Shown piece after piece: positions 1 through 12,291 of a stretch of DNA of 64,000 nucleotides. A model generated the notes under the pieces. It ran no database searches. It had not been told where the DNA came from and saw nothing but the letters and a program-made list of their open reading frames with translations. Position numbers and translations under genes: made by a program. Location: contig JACSYO010000697.1 of NCBI GenBank assembly GCA_016806645.1, positions 372,001 to 436,000 of the forward strand. Reading direction: 5' to 3'. The number at the start of each line of letters is the position of its first letter. Within the stretch, counting starts at the first letter, position 1. The stretch comes from Ophiodon elongatus (taxonomy: Eukaryota; Chordata; Actinopteri; Perciformes; Hexagrammidae).

Positions 1-2220
1 AATATTATAAGCTTTTCAAAGGTAGTACTGTGTACTGCAGTGCTTATTGTACTGGATTGCATTACGTTGTCCAGGTGTTGCTATTGTTTGTAGTCTCTGT
101 ACCTGCCTCCACACACAGGGTCATCGTCCCTTTACAAGGCCTGGGCAGCCAGACAGGAGTGGTGGAGCCAAACCACTCTGCTGTGATAACATCACACACA
201 TCTGAGCCTGCCCACCATGTTATCCTTCCTCCGCCATAAAGCCTAATGGTGTGTAGCCATAAAATGGAGTGCAGTTAAGTTTTGAGTTGAGATGCAGTTT
301 GTTTGACCTTGGTATGGTCATACACCCCCCTTATACAGATTATTGGAACAGTAGTCTCCCACTCCCTCTGAATGCCTGATGAGCTGGTGGAAGGGCAATT
401 TTTTTTCCCCCACTAATAAGCCTCAGCTTGACATGTTACGTAATTTATAAAAAAGGAAATTACAACACATAGCCTACAGTAATCCCTACAAATTCTCATC
501 TGCTGGGTTGATGGTGACTGATTTCACAAACGCTTTGGGTCTCCCCACAAGACACTCAGCCACGAGCACCGACATGGACAACACCTTGAGCAATTTAAAT
601 TACAGCATCTGGAATCCCCCCGCCCCCCTGGAAAGGGTAATTCAGGGAGGCTTGGTGGCTGTAATGGTGACGTTTACTTTTTAATGATCTAGGAAATGCC
701 TTCAGACTGACTTGACAACGAGTGAGCAGTGAGAACAATGTCTGGAATACTTTGATAAAACTCTGTGTTGTCAGGATCAAACCCGACGCACTTTTGTCCG
801 TCAGCACCCCGTCTTGTTTTTTTTTTTTTTTAAACAATTGGAAGGGCTTCACAGTAGACTGTTGTTTGATGTTGACAGCTGACACTGATCCAGTAACCCT
901 TGAATAAAAAAAAAAGCCACGCTCTCCTGGTGGAATAACACAGTAAATACACAGATGGCTAAACAGCTTGCGTTGACTTTCCCCTCTGACACCCTTTTGC
1001 GGGTTTCTGAGCACAAGCTCCTTCTTCGCCACAAAATGAATATCATATCACGTATCCTCCAGATACTCATTCCTCTCTCTGCTTTCTCCCGGGGTATGGT
1101 GTCTATTCTGTGCCCCAGGTGGTGGCCATATCCCAGGGCTCCAAGCTCCAGCATTAGGCGCTCCCTGGAGGACCATGGATAGATGAAGGACTGAATGTTT
1201 TAGTGTACCCCTCCTTCCCCCGCTTTATAATGGAAGCACAATGCATTATTTATGTGGTAGAGCTGGTCAAGGTAGATCACATATTACTCGTGGTGTTAAT
1301 ATCCGTAATGCCTCTTTGCTGTTTTCACCCCATGAAAAGTAGTATTAGTATTTGTGTTCAGTTTTTTTTTGTTAAAAGAGCCTCTTGAGAGCACTCTAAA
1401 GAGATGGTGAAGTATCACTAAATTGAGGGGAGATGGAGAGAAAAGTAGCCACTAAGAGCCTATTGATGTCTGTGGGTGTCTTCCTGCACCATTGACTACA
1501 CAGCAGGTTGATGAGTGGAGGAGCTGTTTGTCTTCTAGGTTGGGGCCGAGGTCATTGTCCGGGCTTTCATGTCTTCAATAGCTGCAGGCTCCCTGCTGAA
1601 CCTACTTGATATTCAGTTCTTTCTCTCATTTCATCCCATTGAAACCAACAAGCTCCATGATAGCATACCTCCAGTCATTTGAAGGGTTACGAATGAAACC
1701 AGGCCTACAGTACTACAATCCCTTGAACTGTGGTCTAAAACTTTATCAGGATGATTCAAAAAATACTTTCACAATGAGCCTTTTTTCGTTTTTCGACGTG
1801 CCCCCTTTTGTCAGGACTTGCCAAAGAATGAGCCGAGGGAGGTGCAGCTACCCACATTCATGTGTCGGCTCAAAGCAGTAAATGCCAGAAATAACATATA
1901 TAGTGCACTGAGGAAATGAAGCTTAAATTCATGCATGTGTTATATTAGTGACCTGCCTGGATGCAGTCCCAAATAAACAATGGAACAAAATGTAAATCCG
2001 GGATATGGTGTCACTCCACCAGACGTGGAAGAAATTCATGGAAAAGTAATTTTTACAATGGAAGAAGTGGAGTTTGGAAATTGCCAGTAAAGAAAAAAAA
2101 AAAAATAATCAAAAAAAAAATCCTGCGCGGCTACTGTAGAGGGAAGTACGGTAGTCTTTTTTTTTTTTTTTTTTTTTCTTTTTTTCATTCATGTCACCAG
2201 GACCCCATCCCCACACTGTA
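1..2220. other. Non-coding stretch upstream of the CpG-rich exon
   Basis: No exon in this stretch could be tied to a known protein. It contains scattered poly(T) and poly(A) runs and short open frames without coding character. If the WW1 exons of plekha5 lie further left, this is intron; otherwise it is 5' flank. An acceptor-like AG at about 115-116 is followed by a short open stretch to 239, but nothing recognisable is encoded. Confidence 0.5.
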
Positions 2221-2612
2221 GCTGGTCAGTGCTCTGTGCGCGTGTGTGGGCGTCCTCCGTTTCGCTCCGTCCGCAATGTTGCCGGGAGCGGAATCTTAAA
2301 AGCGCCACCGGCCACCTTGCTTTCTTTACATCCGGACCGTGACATCACCGCCTCTCGGGTTTCAGTGTGTCTCTAATAGGGGCGCACGCGGCGCAGCAGT
2401 CAGCGCGAGTGCTCCTTTGCACTGTGAGCACAGCGGCGGAGGACCGAGCGGACCGAGCGGACTGAACCACGCACGCTTCTCCAAAGTAACAAGAAACTCT
2501 TCACGTCGTTACATCTGCCTCTCACGTTTGGATACAACGATTACTTTTTTGGGGGGCATTGACTTCAACGCGGTTGTTAAACTGCCCGGGCGTTTATTGG
2601 AAGCTTTTCATT
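2221..2612 (+). promoter_or_regulatory. plekha5: CpG-rich promoter and probable alternative non-coding first exon of plekha5
   Basis: The sequence turns abruptly GC- and CpG-rich relative to its AT-rich flanks. It carries a CRE-like TGACATCAC at 2340-2348, a TATA-like CTTAAAA near 2295, and short GGACCGAGC duplications near 2450. It ends in a consensus splice donor, TT|GTAAGTAC, after 2612. The only ATG (2276) opens an eight-codon uORF, so a leader exon is likelier than a coding one. It sits about 9.6 kb upstream of the first recognised plekha5 exon on the same strand. I infer that it starts a plekha5 isoform; a transcript would be needed to prove the link. Confidence 0.5.
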
Positions 2613-4571
2613 GTAAGTACAAAAAAAAAAAAAAAAAAAAAAAACCTGCAGTCGACGTGTGCGACGTACATCACACAGCACACGCACACACAGCACACGC
2701 ACACACACACACACACACACGGAGCGGGATTGACTCCCTAACGCGAGCATGATTGAGGTGTTTGGGGGTGCTAAACTGTGCTGACGGTGGTGGTCGGTGC
2801 TATTAAAATGCTATTCAGATGGATGGAGCTCCTGAGATTGCCTCTGTGTTGCAGTTAACCAGTTCCTGCCGGGCTCCCAGTCAGCGGTTTGTTCCTCACA
2901 TGGCTTCATGTGCAAACAGGGGTCTGTTTTTTTTTTTGCACTGGATACCACCAGACACCGATGCCGTGTTTTGGTCAGCCTTTTTTTGTCAGATCACCTC
3001 TGTGTTGTCAAGTTGGAGCATTCCCAATACCTAGTATTATTATTATTATTTAGTGTGAAATCTAATCTAATTAGTTTCTGTTTTTCTTTTTTTTTTTTTT
3101 TTTTTTTTTTTTAATAATTCCTAATGAAAATTGTGCATATTTGGTGTAACAAACACCTATTTCCTAGTTTCTAATTTGACCCTACAATGTCAAAAGTAAA
3201 TTGCAAATCAAATTGTACATTTCTGTCTTTCATAGTTTTAAAAACTCACGTTCTGCTGGCCAGCTAAAGCTGAGCCCCAATTTTTTTTCGAGTGACACAA
3301 CACCACGGTGTAAGCAAACCCCTGGAGGGAAAATACTTTTGACTTGTTTTTCTCAGTTTCTTTTTTGTTTGGGTTGTTTCTGAATTTCAGTGTAGTTAGT
3401 TTTTGATGCAATTCCATTCTCAATCCGAAAAGACAACCTGTCCTGCCAAGTTTAATACGCTGTATGCAGTTATTGGAAACATTTCCATTTTTTCCCCTGA
3501 AGTGTTGCCCATCACTTTACCATACGCAGTCCTGAGGAGCCACTGTTTATCCCTCCATGACTGTTTCCCATTACTTTGCATCAGATGTGTGGTTCTGTAT
3601 GTTCTTCAAAAGCTTTCATCTGTTAAACACAGTCAGTTAAGCCATAATTACAGCGTTGCCCACTGTCTCTCCCACAGTGACCTAGACTACGTCCTCTCTT
3701 TAATAACGCATGCAGACCAGATCACATCCATACGATCTGCTCAGCAACATGTGTTTATTGTATTTGCTTTTTTTGATCTTGTGGTTTTGGCCAGAATTCC
3801 TGGAAACAAGAGACAGTGAGCAATTGGACCTGTTCCTTGTGATCCAGTGGGATGTGTTTTAGGCATATTGTTCGTCTTATTTTGTTGAACCCTCATGTGA
3901 AGCCTTAGACCATGCGCAAACCTCATCTGTAAAGCAAGTCACTATTACTGTGTCTGCATGTAAGAAATATGGAAAATCTGAAAACCGTTTCAAGCCGGGG
4001 CTTGTGACCAAGAACTTGTCTGTATAGTCTGATTGAATGACTATAAGTGGATGTTTGTAATGTCTAACCAAAACCCCATCCATTCAACGTCTTACACTTA
4101 CTATAGTGTGGTTTAGCATGTGTGTAATGTTGCTGTCACTGTACAAAGCCAAACGATTGGGATGACACTTGTCAAAGCCACAGGGAGAGAAGGGATAGCA
4201 GTTATTCACTTTCCCCATGAGCTCATTCAGTGTCCAATGTTTCCTACAGTAGATACTTCATTGAAAATTCAGCAATGTTTCCTACAGACAGTTTATTTGT
4301 GGTGCTCAGCCTGGGGGTACCCTGGGGCGCTCCTTCAACAAACACTTCAGTTGACTCCAGAACATTATTGCAATCACACACGAACATATTTTTCAGAAAG
4401 TAATTTTACCAATTGATATATCACATTATATGATTTCACCACTCTAGCAGACCTTTTAGATTTAGACCGTTTCAGCTGGATAGTCTGTTTAGAGTAAGAA
4501 ATATTCAATAAAAAAATCTTGGACAGAGAAAACTTATTCAGATAAATCCATCCAAATAAATTATATATAAT

Positions 4572-4602
<31 letters not shown>

Positions 4603-7600
4603 ATTTAATTTTAAATTTGTATGTATATATCTATATATATGGGAGACAGTGATCCATTAAAGAGCAGGTCAGCAGTAATGGAGATGTGCAGATGCCTTGT
4701 TATTGGCTGCAGGTCCCGCCCTGGCACTCACTGAGCTGAGGAGATCAAGGGGAGAGGAGGGCGGAGCTGCATTTGATTTCAGGCTTTGAGTCCTGAGAGA
4801 TAAATCAGCAAAATGGTAAACCTGCAGAGAGTTGTCCACTCCCTTATTCAGCCTGGTGGTCATATGCAGACCTACCGTCCTGGTAAAATGTTTTTTACTG
4901 AGATATGGAGAAAATGAATGTAAGGAGCCACCCCCCCCCAATATGTGTTTAGTTTCTCAATTGAATGCTAGATGTTTAGTTTGCATGATGGCTGCAGCAA
5001 TGAGTGTTTACAATGTGGCATGACACTGGCTCATGTTCTTTTTTCATGAAGTGTTTCATGAATTCAAATGCGTCTCTTTACTCCAGTATGAAGTTATGAT
5101 TGGAATAAAGACCATGAGAGCAATTGTTACCACCCTCTTCCCTCTACTAGTCAAGTCTTTAATACTGTTAAACAAAGCTGAAGGTAAAGCTTTCAACCTT
5201 TTTTTTTTACTCCCCTTTAAAAAAAATACTAGTCCACGAGCCTGCAGCTTCCCATCCTTTCATCCATCTATTTCTTTAAGGAGATGACCTTGATAAGAAG
5301 AGGCTGAGTACTATTTTGGGTGATTCTTCTCTTTGTCCTGCAGTAGACCTTCTACACAGTATGGATGTGATGTCTGTCTCACTTTGAGGACATTAAAACA
5401 CAAATAGCATCGTGGTGTTTTTTTGATCTACAGCACTTTGGACAGACTGCCTTTGGGTTTCTTCTGTGTACGTTTACTGCCATGAAAGCCGTAATGAATT
5501 CTAGCCTGCTGTGGTCTTTAATGAAGCCTGAAATTGAACATTGAATGGTAAACAATGTGAGTTTACAGACACTGAAAGTGAGAATCGAGACTTCAGATGT
5601 GTGATTAATGTAATGTGTGGAATTTCTGTTTTATAAATGGCTTTTAAGGAACCGATCCCTTTGTCTAATGAGGAACGGTTGTATCACGTTGGCCTCTGGT
5701 GAGAAGGTCACACTGACGCTTGGTTTTATGACTCCAACGCACTGCAGTTTGACATCTTAAATCTTTCCGAAGATACAAAATTTCACCTCTGTCGATCGGC
5801 GTTTGATTTTTCCTTGAGAAGGCAGCTTGTTTCCATGGCTCTGAAATCTTCTCAAGTTGGCCTTTCAGCTGTGTCACCTTGTCACACTTTGCAGCCAGTC
5901 GCAGCTGCTTTGAGGGGGCTGCTAATTGAATTGTTTGTGGAAAGAAAACCTGATTTGCAGCCCGAATGAGCAGCTGTTTTCTGGGGTTAAGTTATAAAAG
6001 GTCTAAGGTGAAAGTCGAAGCTTGACAGACACAACTGAAGCCACTGGCTGTGTTCTCCGTGTGATGCAAGATATGAACCCAAATGAGTTAAGTACACAGC
6101 ATTAGTCCAGGTATTGCCATTGTGTGACATTGCATTGCTTCATGTTGCCGCGCTGCATTTCGTGTGGCTTCTTGGGGTCTGCAAAGCCCCTGTTTTGTCT
6201 TTTCACTTGCTGCCCCCCACAAGCCCACTCACAAACTGCCTATTCTGCTTATTCAGCGCAGCTTTTGTGATGTGGGCTATTCAAACCTCCAGTCAATGTG
6301 CATGAGGTAATGAGGAGTTCCAATACAGCCAACTCTTTCTTTCTTTTTCATGCTAGTTAAGAAAACTCACCTGGTTATGGGAAAGCTTTATTCAGTAGCC
6401 ACTGGCCTTCCCTAACATTGTGTCTAAGTTCCTTCCTGTGTAATAGGATTAGCTTTATGAGCATTAACAAGATAATTAATTATCGCTGAAAGGCTGTGTT
6501 TGGTGATTTGCAGGATTTGTTTCAAGGACCAATACGTTTTCCTGCTGACCTTCTTGTAGACTTTCCCTGTGATGTACTGGCATTTAAAATGTATCTCAAA
6601 ATGTGTGTGTGTGTGCGATCTTGAACACTGACGGTACACGCGTGGCGTTAGTTTTGTAAAGTTCCCTGTGTAAATGCAGAGTTGAATGTGATAACGTGGG
6701 TGACGTGGGCTAAAGGGGTCAGAGCAGAAATGTGTACCATGCAGTCTGGTTTGATTTCACTCGCTCAGCGCTGCTAGGATACGGGTGTGATCCTACCAGG
6801 CGACGTGTGCTAAAATCCTCTCACTTGTGCGACTGTGAAGGCTGCGATTAAAGCGTCTACTGTACTGAGATCTGTCATTGGATCATGTCCATGGGAAAGG
6901 AGGCTGCATGCTTGATTGCTCTGACCTGCGCTATTCACTTCTGTACAGTAGGATGCCCAGTCGCTTAAGGCCCTGAAGCAGTTGGAAGGGCATTCAATTA
7001 AAGATAATTAGGCTACATCTGCTGTGGTAAGGCAGTATTATTCATTGGAGTTGTGAGGACAGACGGAGGCAGCTCTGCTTGAGGTTTATAGGACTGTACC
7101 GAATGTCTTTTTGTTGTTGTTTTGTAATCAAAGCTTTTATTGCGGTTTTCGAATGAAGTTTCACGTGTTCGCCGTCATCTTTTATGACGACAGCAATCTG
7201 AAAAAAAAGTCATCAAACAAAATCCTCCATTTGATTGAAGTGATTTATCGGATTCAATTAATTAGTTAGTGGGAAAGCCAAGTGTTTTTTTTAAAAGCAG
7301 AGAAAATGTTAATGATGTAATTGTTTTTTTTTCTACAACTGAAATAAATCAGGTGTTTGAGTAAAAAAAGAAAAAATCTGTTTCCTTGTCGCTCCACAGT
7401 ATTTGTTTTGATATAAACCGATCTCTGGCCCTTTTCTAGAGCACACCTTCCATGCCACAATATACACAGTGGTCAAATAGTTATAAATGGATGTGCTTTT
7501 GTGTCTCATTTTCCTGTTTAGTATCAGAGAGCCGAAGTAGCAGTGTTGGTTTTAAAAGCTTGTTTTCAAAAATTCCCCTGTATCTAAATTAGCGACAGCA

Positions 7601-10182
7601 TTTCAGTCTCTTTATGATGGCTTATACGTTCGTTCTAGGTTTAAAAAAACAAAAAACTACACAGAATGAGGAAATCCCCTCCAGTTTTTCCAGTCACTCC
7701 ACACTAAAAAGAAAAGACAAAGAAAAACCAAAAGTAGTGTTTTTTTTCTTATTTGGTCTCAACAAATTTAGGCTGTAGTGACGTGAGTTACCACCATAAT
7801 TACTTCTCTACTTTATTCTTACTTTCACTGCACTTTCAAACAGAGAGGTTGAGGAGGAGTTGGTTTTGAGTTCAGATTTTTTGACAATGATTTTAGTTTA
7901 GTTTTTTAAGGGACTTCAGTCTGTTGAATAAACATCAGACATCATTTCTCAGTGAAAACGGTCCAAAATTAGCATTGCATGGCTTTTTTTGGCTTCGCAG
8001 AGGATATGAATAGGTGGAATGCGAAACCAAATGTTTGAAACAATGTAAGAAGCAAAGGTTCCAGGTTTGGTTTGGGTTTCAACTAAAATAATTACATAAG
8101 GAAGCTTCCAGCGGGTACCCAAAACTCTGGTGTTAAAGCCCTTCTCTGTAATGTAAAGATCCTTTTTGGAGCCTCTCAGTTGTTTGTGGTTAAACTGCAG
8201 TCGAAGGGGAGTGACGGATCAAAGACCCACCCAGAACAATAAAAGCTAAGCCCATGGAGTGTTGACCCCCAGACTTTAAGCTCTTCATTACGGCAGCTCA
8301 CGGCTAATTATTGTGGACAGGACCGTCCCGAATTGCCCAACCCTCCTCACAACAGGGTGGTCATTTCTTACTGCCACTCCTAGTTCCTCACTTCTATACA
8401 GTATATCTGAGGTGAAGAGGCAAGGAACCTCCCTGTGCCCTTTACCCCTATCCACCCAATAAACCAACATCTCCCTCTGGAAAACAAGAAAAGATCCTAA
8501 GCCTAACTGAAGAGAATACAGTGTTTTTGTCCGCTATTGAGGCAGAACTGTTACCATATGCTCCCCTTACTGTGCAGCCCCGTGACTTTATGCAGACTTA
8601 CTCTTGACTGTAGTGACCACAGACCACATCCTCCAGAGCACGTGACCATTGCAAACGGTGTTGTAAACTAAGATTAGCTGGCAGAGGTATTTTGAAAAAC
8701 ATATTTACTTTAAAAAGAGATTTTGAGCTGTTGGCTGTGTGGCATCTGTTGATTTTGATGCACCAATAGCTGCTGACATCAACTTATATTATCATCCAGG
8801 GATGTTTTCAGAGGGCCCTTATGTTTTCTGAGACGAGGCAACCGACCCATGTATTCTGTCAATAATTGTTTTGCAATATAAGCCTATCATATTTGCAATC
8901 AGCTATTGATGCCATGTGGTGGCAACAAATCTGATCCGTATCTGCAATGTGGGTTGCCTTCATCCTTTTCCTCAGCATCGTCACAGTAGTAATATAAATG
9001 TCACTACTGCATAATGTGAATAGGAAAAACAAAATGGCTTCAAGAGAAGTTCAAATGGAGACAGCCACTGATTGTCATGAGCTAAAAAGGACATTTCTCT
9101 GATAAATAGGAACATGTTTGTTGCTGTTACTCATCCTGCCTATTTGGGCCCGCACACAACCACAGCCATCGTGTTACTTCATAGCCCCCGTGTTTTCCAC
9201 TGAGGCATACGAATTCGCTGTCCTCCCATACCACATGGATCATGTTGGGACTGTTTAGGACCTTCTCAAATGGCTTCCGTCCGTATAGTATGGACTCTTT
9301 GATGTCACACAGCCCCCTCTTAAAAACACTGAACTTGTACACGTGTCAGACAGCACATCTGCAAAAATGTTCTTAACAGCAGGAGGGCCTTTTTGATTTT
9401 ATAGCTGTAACCCAAAGACCGGTGGTCAACTTCATTTTGAAGGTGATATTTTAACGAAGGCTGTCGCTTTGAACACTTTGACTTTAACATGATTTACACC
9501 CTTTTTATTTCAGGTTCATCATCTCAAGGATGAGGTTTGTCCTCAGCTTGTAGCTCACAAACGGACAAAACTGTCGAGTCAAACATTGACTTTAATTTCG
9601 AATGATTTTGACGGGCCATTTAATCTTCTAAGTATTGATGAACAGGTGTTGTTAATGGGGGTTGTTTTGGGCCAATGCCATGTTCCAGTGTCGAGTTCCT
9701 TTGGCTATTATTTGAGCAAACACCTGCCAGAAAAATGGACATCGTATTGGAGCCCTCTTTAAGTATAGACTATGGGTATGGGTCACTCTGTCAAGTATTT
9801 AGTCGCCTTGTACTGTAGCCGTTGTTTGGTCGGCCTACTTCTGAGAAACGGTCTTGGTCTCTTTTGGCTAACTACAGTAGATGTTGGACTGTTTTTGTGG
9901 CGGTTTATATTTTCCATGCAAGTAGTGTACAATTTGCTTGTCTGATCTCATGTCGTATGCTGAGAGCACATACTTACTGTAACATCATTTATAGCCATTG
10001 GGCCTTCACCACATGGACGGCCAAACCACAACAATGAGCTGAAAGCAACTGAAATCTGCTTAGAACTGCAGACTGGGTGTTGATTCCCAGTGGAAATGGC
10101 AAAACCAACAATCCTTTCATACTGCGCAGAGTTATCTGATTGTTATCTGAGTGTTTAGAGAAAATAGATATTGCTTATTTCA

Positions 10183-10245
10183 GAATATAACTGTGTTTTA
10201 GCAACATTACGAGACATTTAATGTTGCTAAAACACAGTCATATTC
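10183..10245. repeat. Near-perfect 26-bp inverted repeat with 11-nt loop
   Basis: The left arm is 10183-10208 and the right arm 10220-10245. They are reverse complements except for one A/G position, around the loop 10209-10219. A nested pair, TTACGAGA at 10207-10214 and TCTCGTAA at 10244-10251, offers an alternative fold. It could be a small MITE remnant or a transcribed hairpin. I do not recognise it as a known miRNA. Confidence 0.8.
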
Positions 10246-11150
10246 TCGTAATTAGGTTACATGCCATTCCACGTCAGGGAACATGGTAATACATCACTCC
10301 ACGTTATCAAAGTGAAGGCAGCGTAAGCAAATGGGGTTACTTGATACTTTGCAGTCACTCGATAAGAGACGATATATCCACCAAAGTGGAGCGATTTTCC
10401 TTTCATTAGATCATTATTTATTTTTTTAAATATCCTAGGAGGTATCAAACACTTGGCTCTCCTGTAATAACACAGCATGCATTGTCAATTGATGGGTTGG
10501 CCAAACGCACCCTTACATTTAAACCTCTTTTCCTTTTAGCCATGATTAATGTACCACATGAAGGCAAACTTGCGGTGTATGTGCATTAAGAGTATCAAAG
10601 CTAAACTATTCTCAAGTGTTGGTTAGTTGATTGATTATTACATCCCATCCACAGTTCCGCCTAACATTAATCCTTGTATCCCACGACAGAAATCCCAATC
10701 CAGACTTTCTTTCTTCTTTTAAATCTGTCGCCAACCGTATGTGCAGAACAGTATAGGCACGTGTGAAGGGATACCAAAGAAAAATGGTGCCGCTGGTCGG
10801 CCCCGAGACCGCACAGAGGGCTCCGCTGCCAACAGTGTCTCCAGTAATTATAGACCAGAGCTGTGGAGACCGTTTCTCTGCAGGCTTAGCTGAAACTAAA
10901 CCCCCTATTTCATGCTTGGTATTTGCTCTTTTCAGTACATGAGTACCCCGTGTTTAAAAACTGTTATTTTTGGGCTGTAGCTTGACTCTCCTCTGTTCAT
11001 AGTTCAGCCTGACGGAGTTGCATTTTACTTTTACTGTCCAGTAAAGGCCGTAGTAGCTTCGAAGACTTGTTGACACTGCAGCTCATATCATCTGATGTCT
11101 TGTTTAATAATTACTGCCGTCGGTGTATTTGGTTGATATATTGATACTCT

Positions 11151-11177
11151 CTACTACTACTACTACTACTACTACTA
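11151..11177. repeat. CTA triplet microsatellite
   Basis: Nine consecutive CTA units in intronic sequence. Confidence 0.9.
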
Positions 11178-12207
11178 AACGTCCCATTGTTGTAACTCTC
11201 TGACAGTGTAATCAAATAACCATTGATTTTCGATCGGAAGCTGATTAACTGGATCTTGAATATATTTAGCAGTACTATTCCAATGACGCTGTTGATACAA
11301 CATCTTGACTCAGGATTTACCGAACAGAGAAGCTTGTTATCCTTACTGGAAAGTTTATCTAGCCGTCGGCCGTCGGACCATCCAGATCACACACCACACT
11401 GACCAGGCTCTACTTGACTGGAAAGCTGCTGTTGTTGTGAAGGCCCCCGCACTTGTATCGCTCCTCTCCAAAGGCTGTGTGGTCTGCGTGCTGGTGCTCT
11501 AATCACGTCAGAGTGGAAGTGACTGTGGGCCGCTGTAATGGGCCTACAGGATGGTTGGGTAGCATGTTCTGTACCTCTGTCATTATATGTTCAGTGTAGG
11601 ATGGCACAACAGCCTGCTGGAGCTTGTGGATTTTCATCGTTTTTATGTTTAGGTTTTTAAGGATTTTGACGTTCGGTACACACTACACTACTAAATTGCT
11701 CCTTTCTCCTCTTGTAATTTCTTTATTTTTTTACTGTGGACCTGATGTAACATCTTTCTGCTTTTCTTTTGGGCTCTAATGCCGTGCTTTGTCTTGTCAT
11801 GGGGCACTTAAGCTGTTTGGTGTGCCTTTGAGTGCTTGTCCTATTTTCACTATGACCCAATATATGCCTGGTTGGGCTAGTTTTACAGATTGGACCAGTT
11901 TTTGGCACCACACGCTAATTTATTCCACATTGTGTATCTGTTCTGTCTCCACTCGATATTCCCATTTCTACCCAGCCAATACAAACTCTCATGTTCTGGA
12001 GGTGAAGAGTTCTCTCAAGCCTTTACAGCTGGAGTTCTGTGAAAACATATTTGGGTTGTCAGGGCAATTAGCAGCATATCAATTCACGATTTTTAAAAGA
12101 TGGATCAAGTCTTATTTATGGTCTTATCAATGGATAATGTATGTAGTGTTTTCTAGCATTGATGACTCTTTTTCTCCTCTTTTTTCCCCCTTATCTACTC
12201 TCAATAG

Positions 12208-12291
12208 TCACAATGAGCGGAAGGTGACCTGCAAGCATCCTGTCTCAAGCTTACCCTCGCAAGACAATTGCATCTTTGTCGTCAACGAACA
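12208..12291 (+). CDS. plekha5: plekha5 exon: second half of WW domain 2
   Basis: The acceptor is TCAATAG|T and the donor CA|GTAAGT. The first base completes an Asn codon from an upstream exon, so this is not a first exon. It encodes HNERKVTCKHP followed by SQDNCIFVVNEQ. The second WW Trp position appears to be Cys (VTCKHP where TxWxxP is expected), as I recall from the mammalian protein too. The last two bases, CA, join the first A of the next exon to give Gln. Confidence 0.93.

Larger units (their letters stand above)
2613..12207. other. Large intron (or upstream flank) before the WW2 exon
   Basis: No coding exon is supported here. The stretch holds a poly(A) run at 2620-2643, a CA repeat near 2700-2720, a poly(T) run near 3088-3112, an AT-rich low-complexity patch at 4556-4640, a near-perfect inverted repeat at 10183-10245 and a CTA triplet repeat at 11151-11177. 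The remainder looks like ordinary intronic sequence. Confidence 0.6.

Noticed and set aside
116..239. Acceptor-like AG followed by an open stretch (VIVPLQGLGSQTGVVEPNHS and onward)
   Set aside because: It matches no WW1 or other plekha5 sequence that I know, and ends in a stop without a donor. A terminal exon of an unknown gene cannot be excluded, but there is no support.
2339..2752. 137-codon open frame through the CpG exon and the following repeats
   Set aside because: It starts only at GTG, runs through the donor into poly-Lys and His-Thr repeats, and encodes nothing recognisable.
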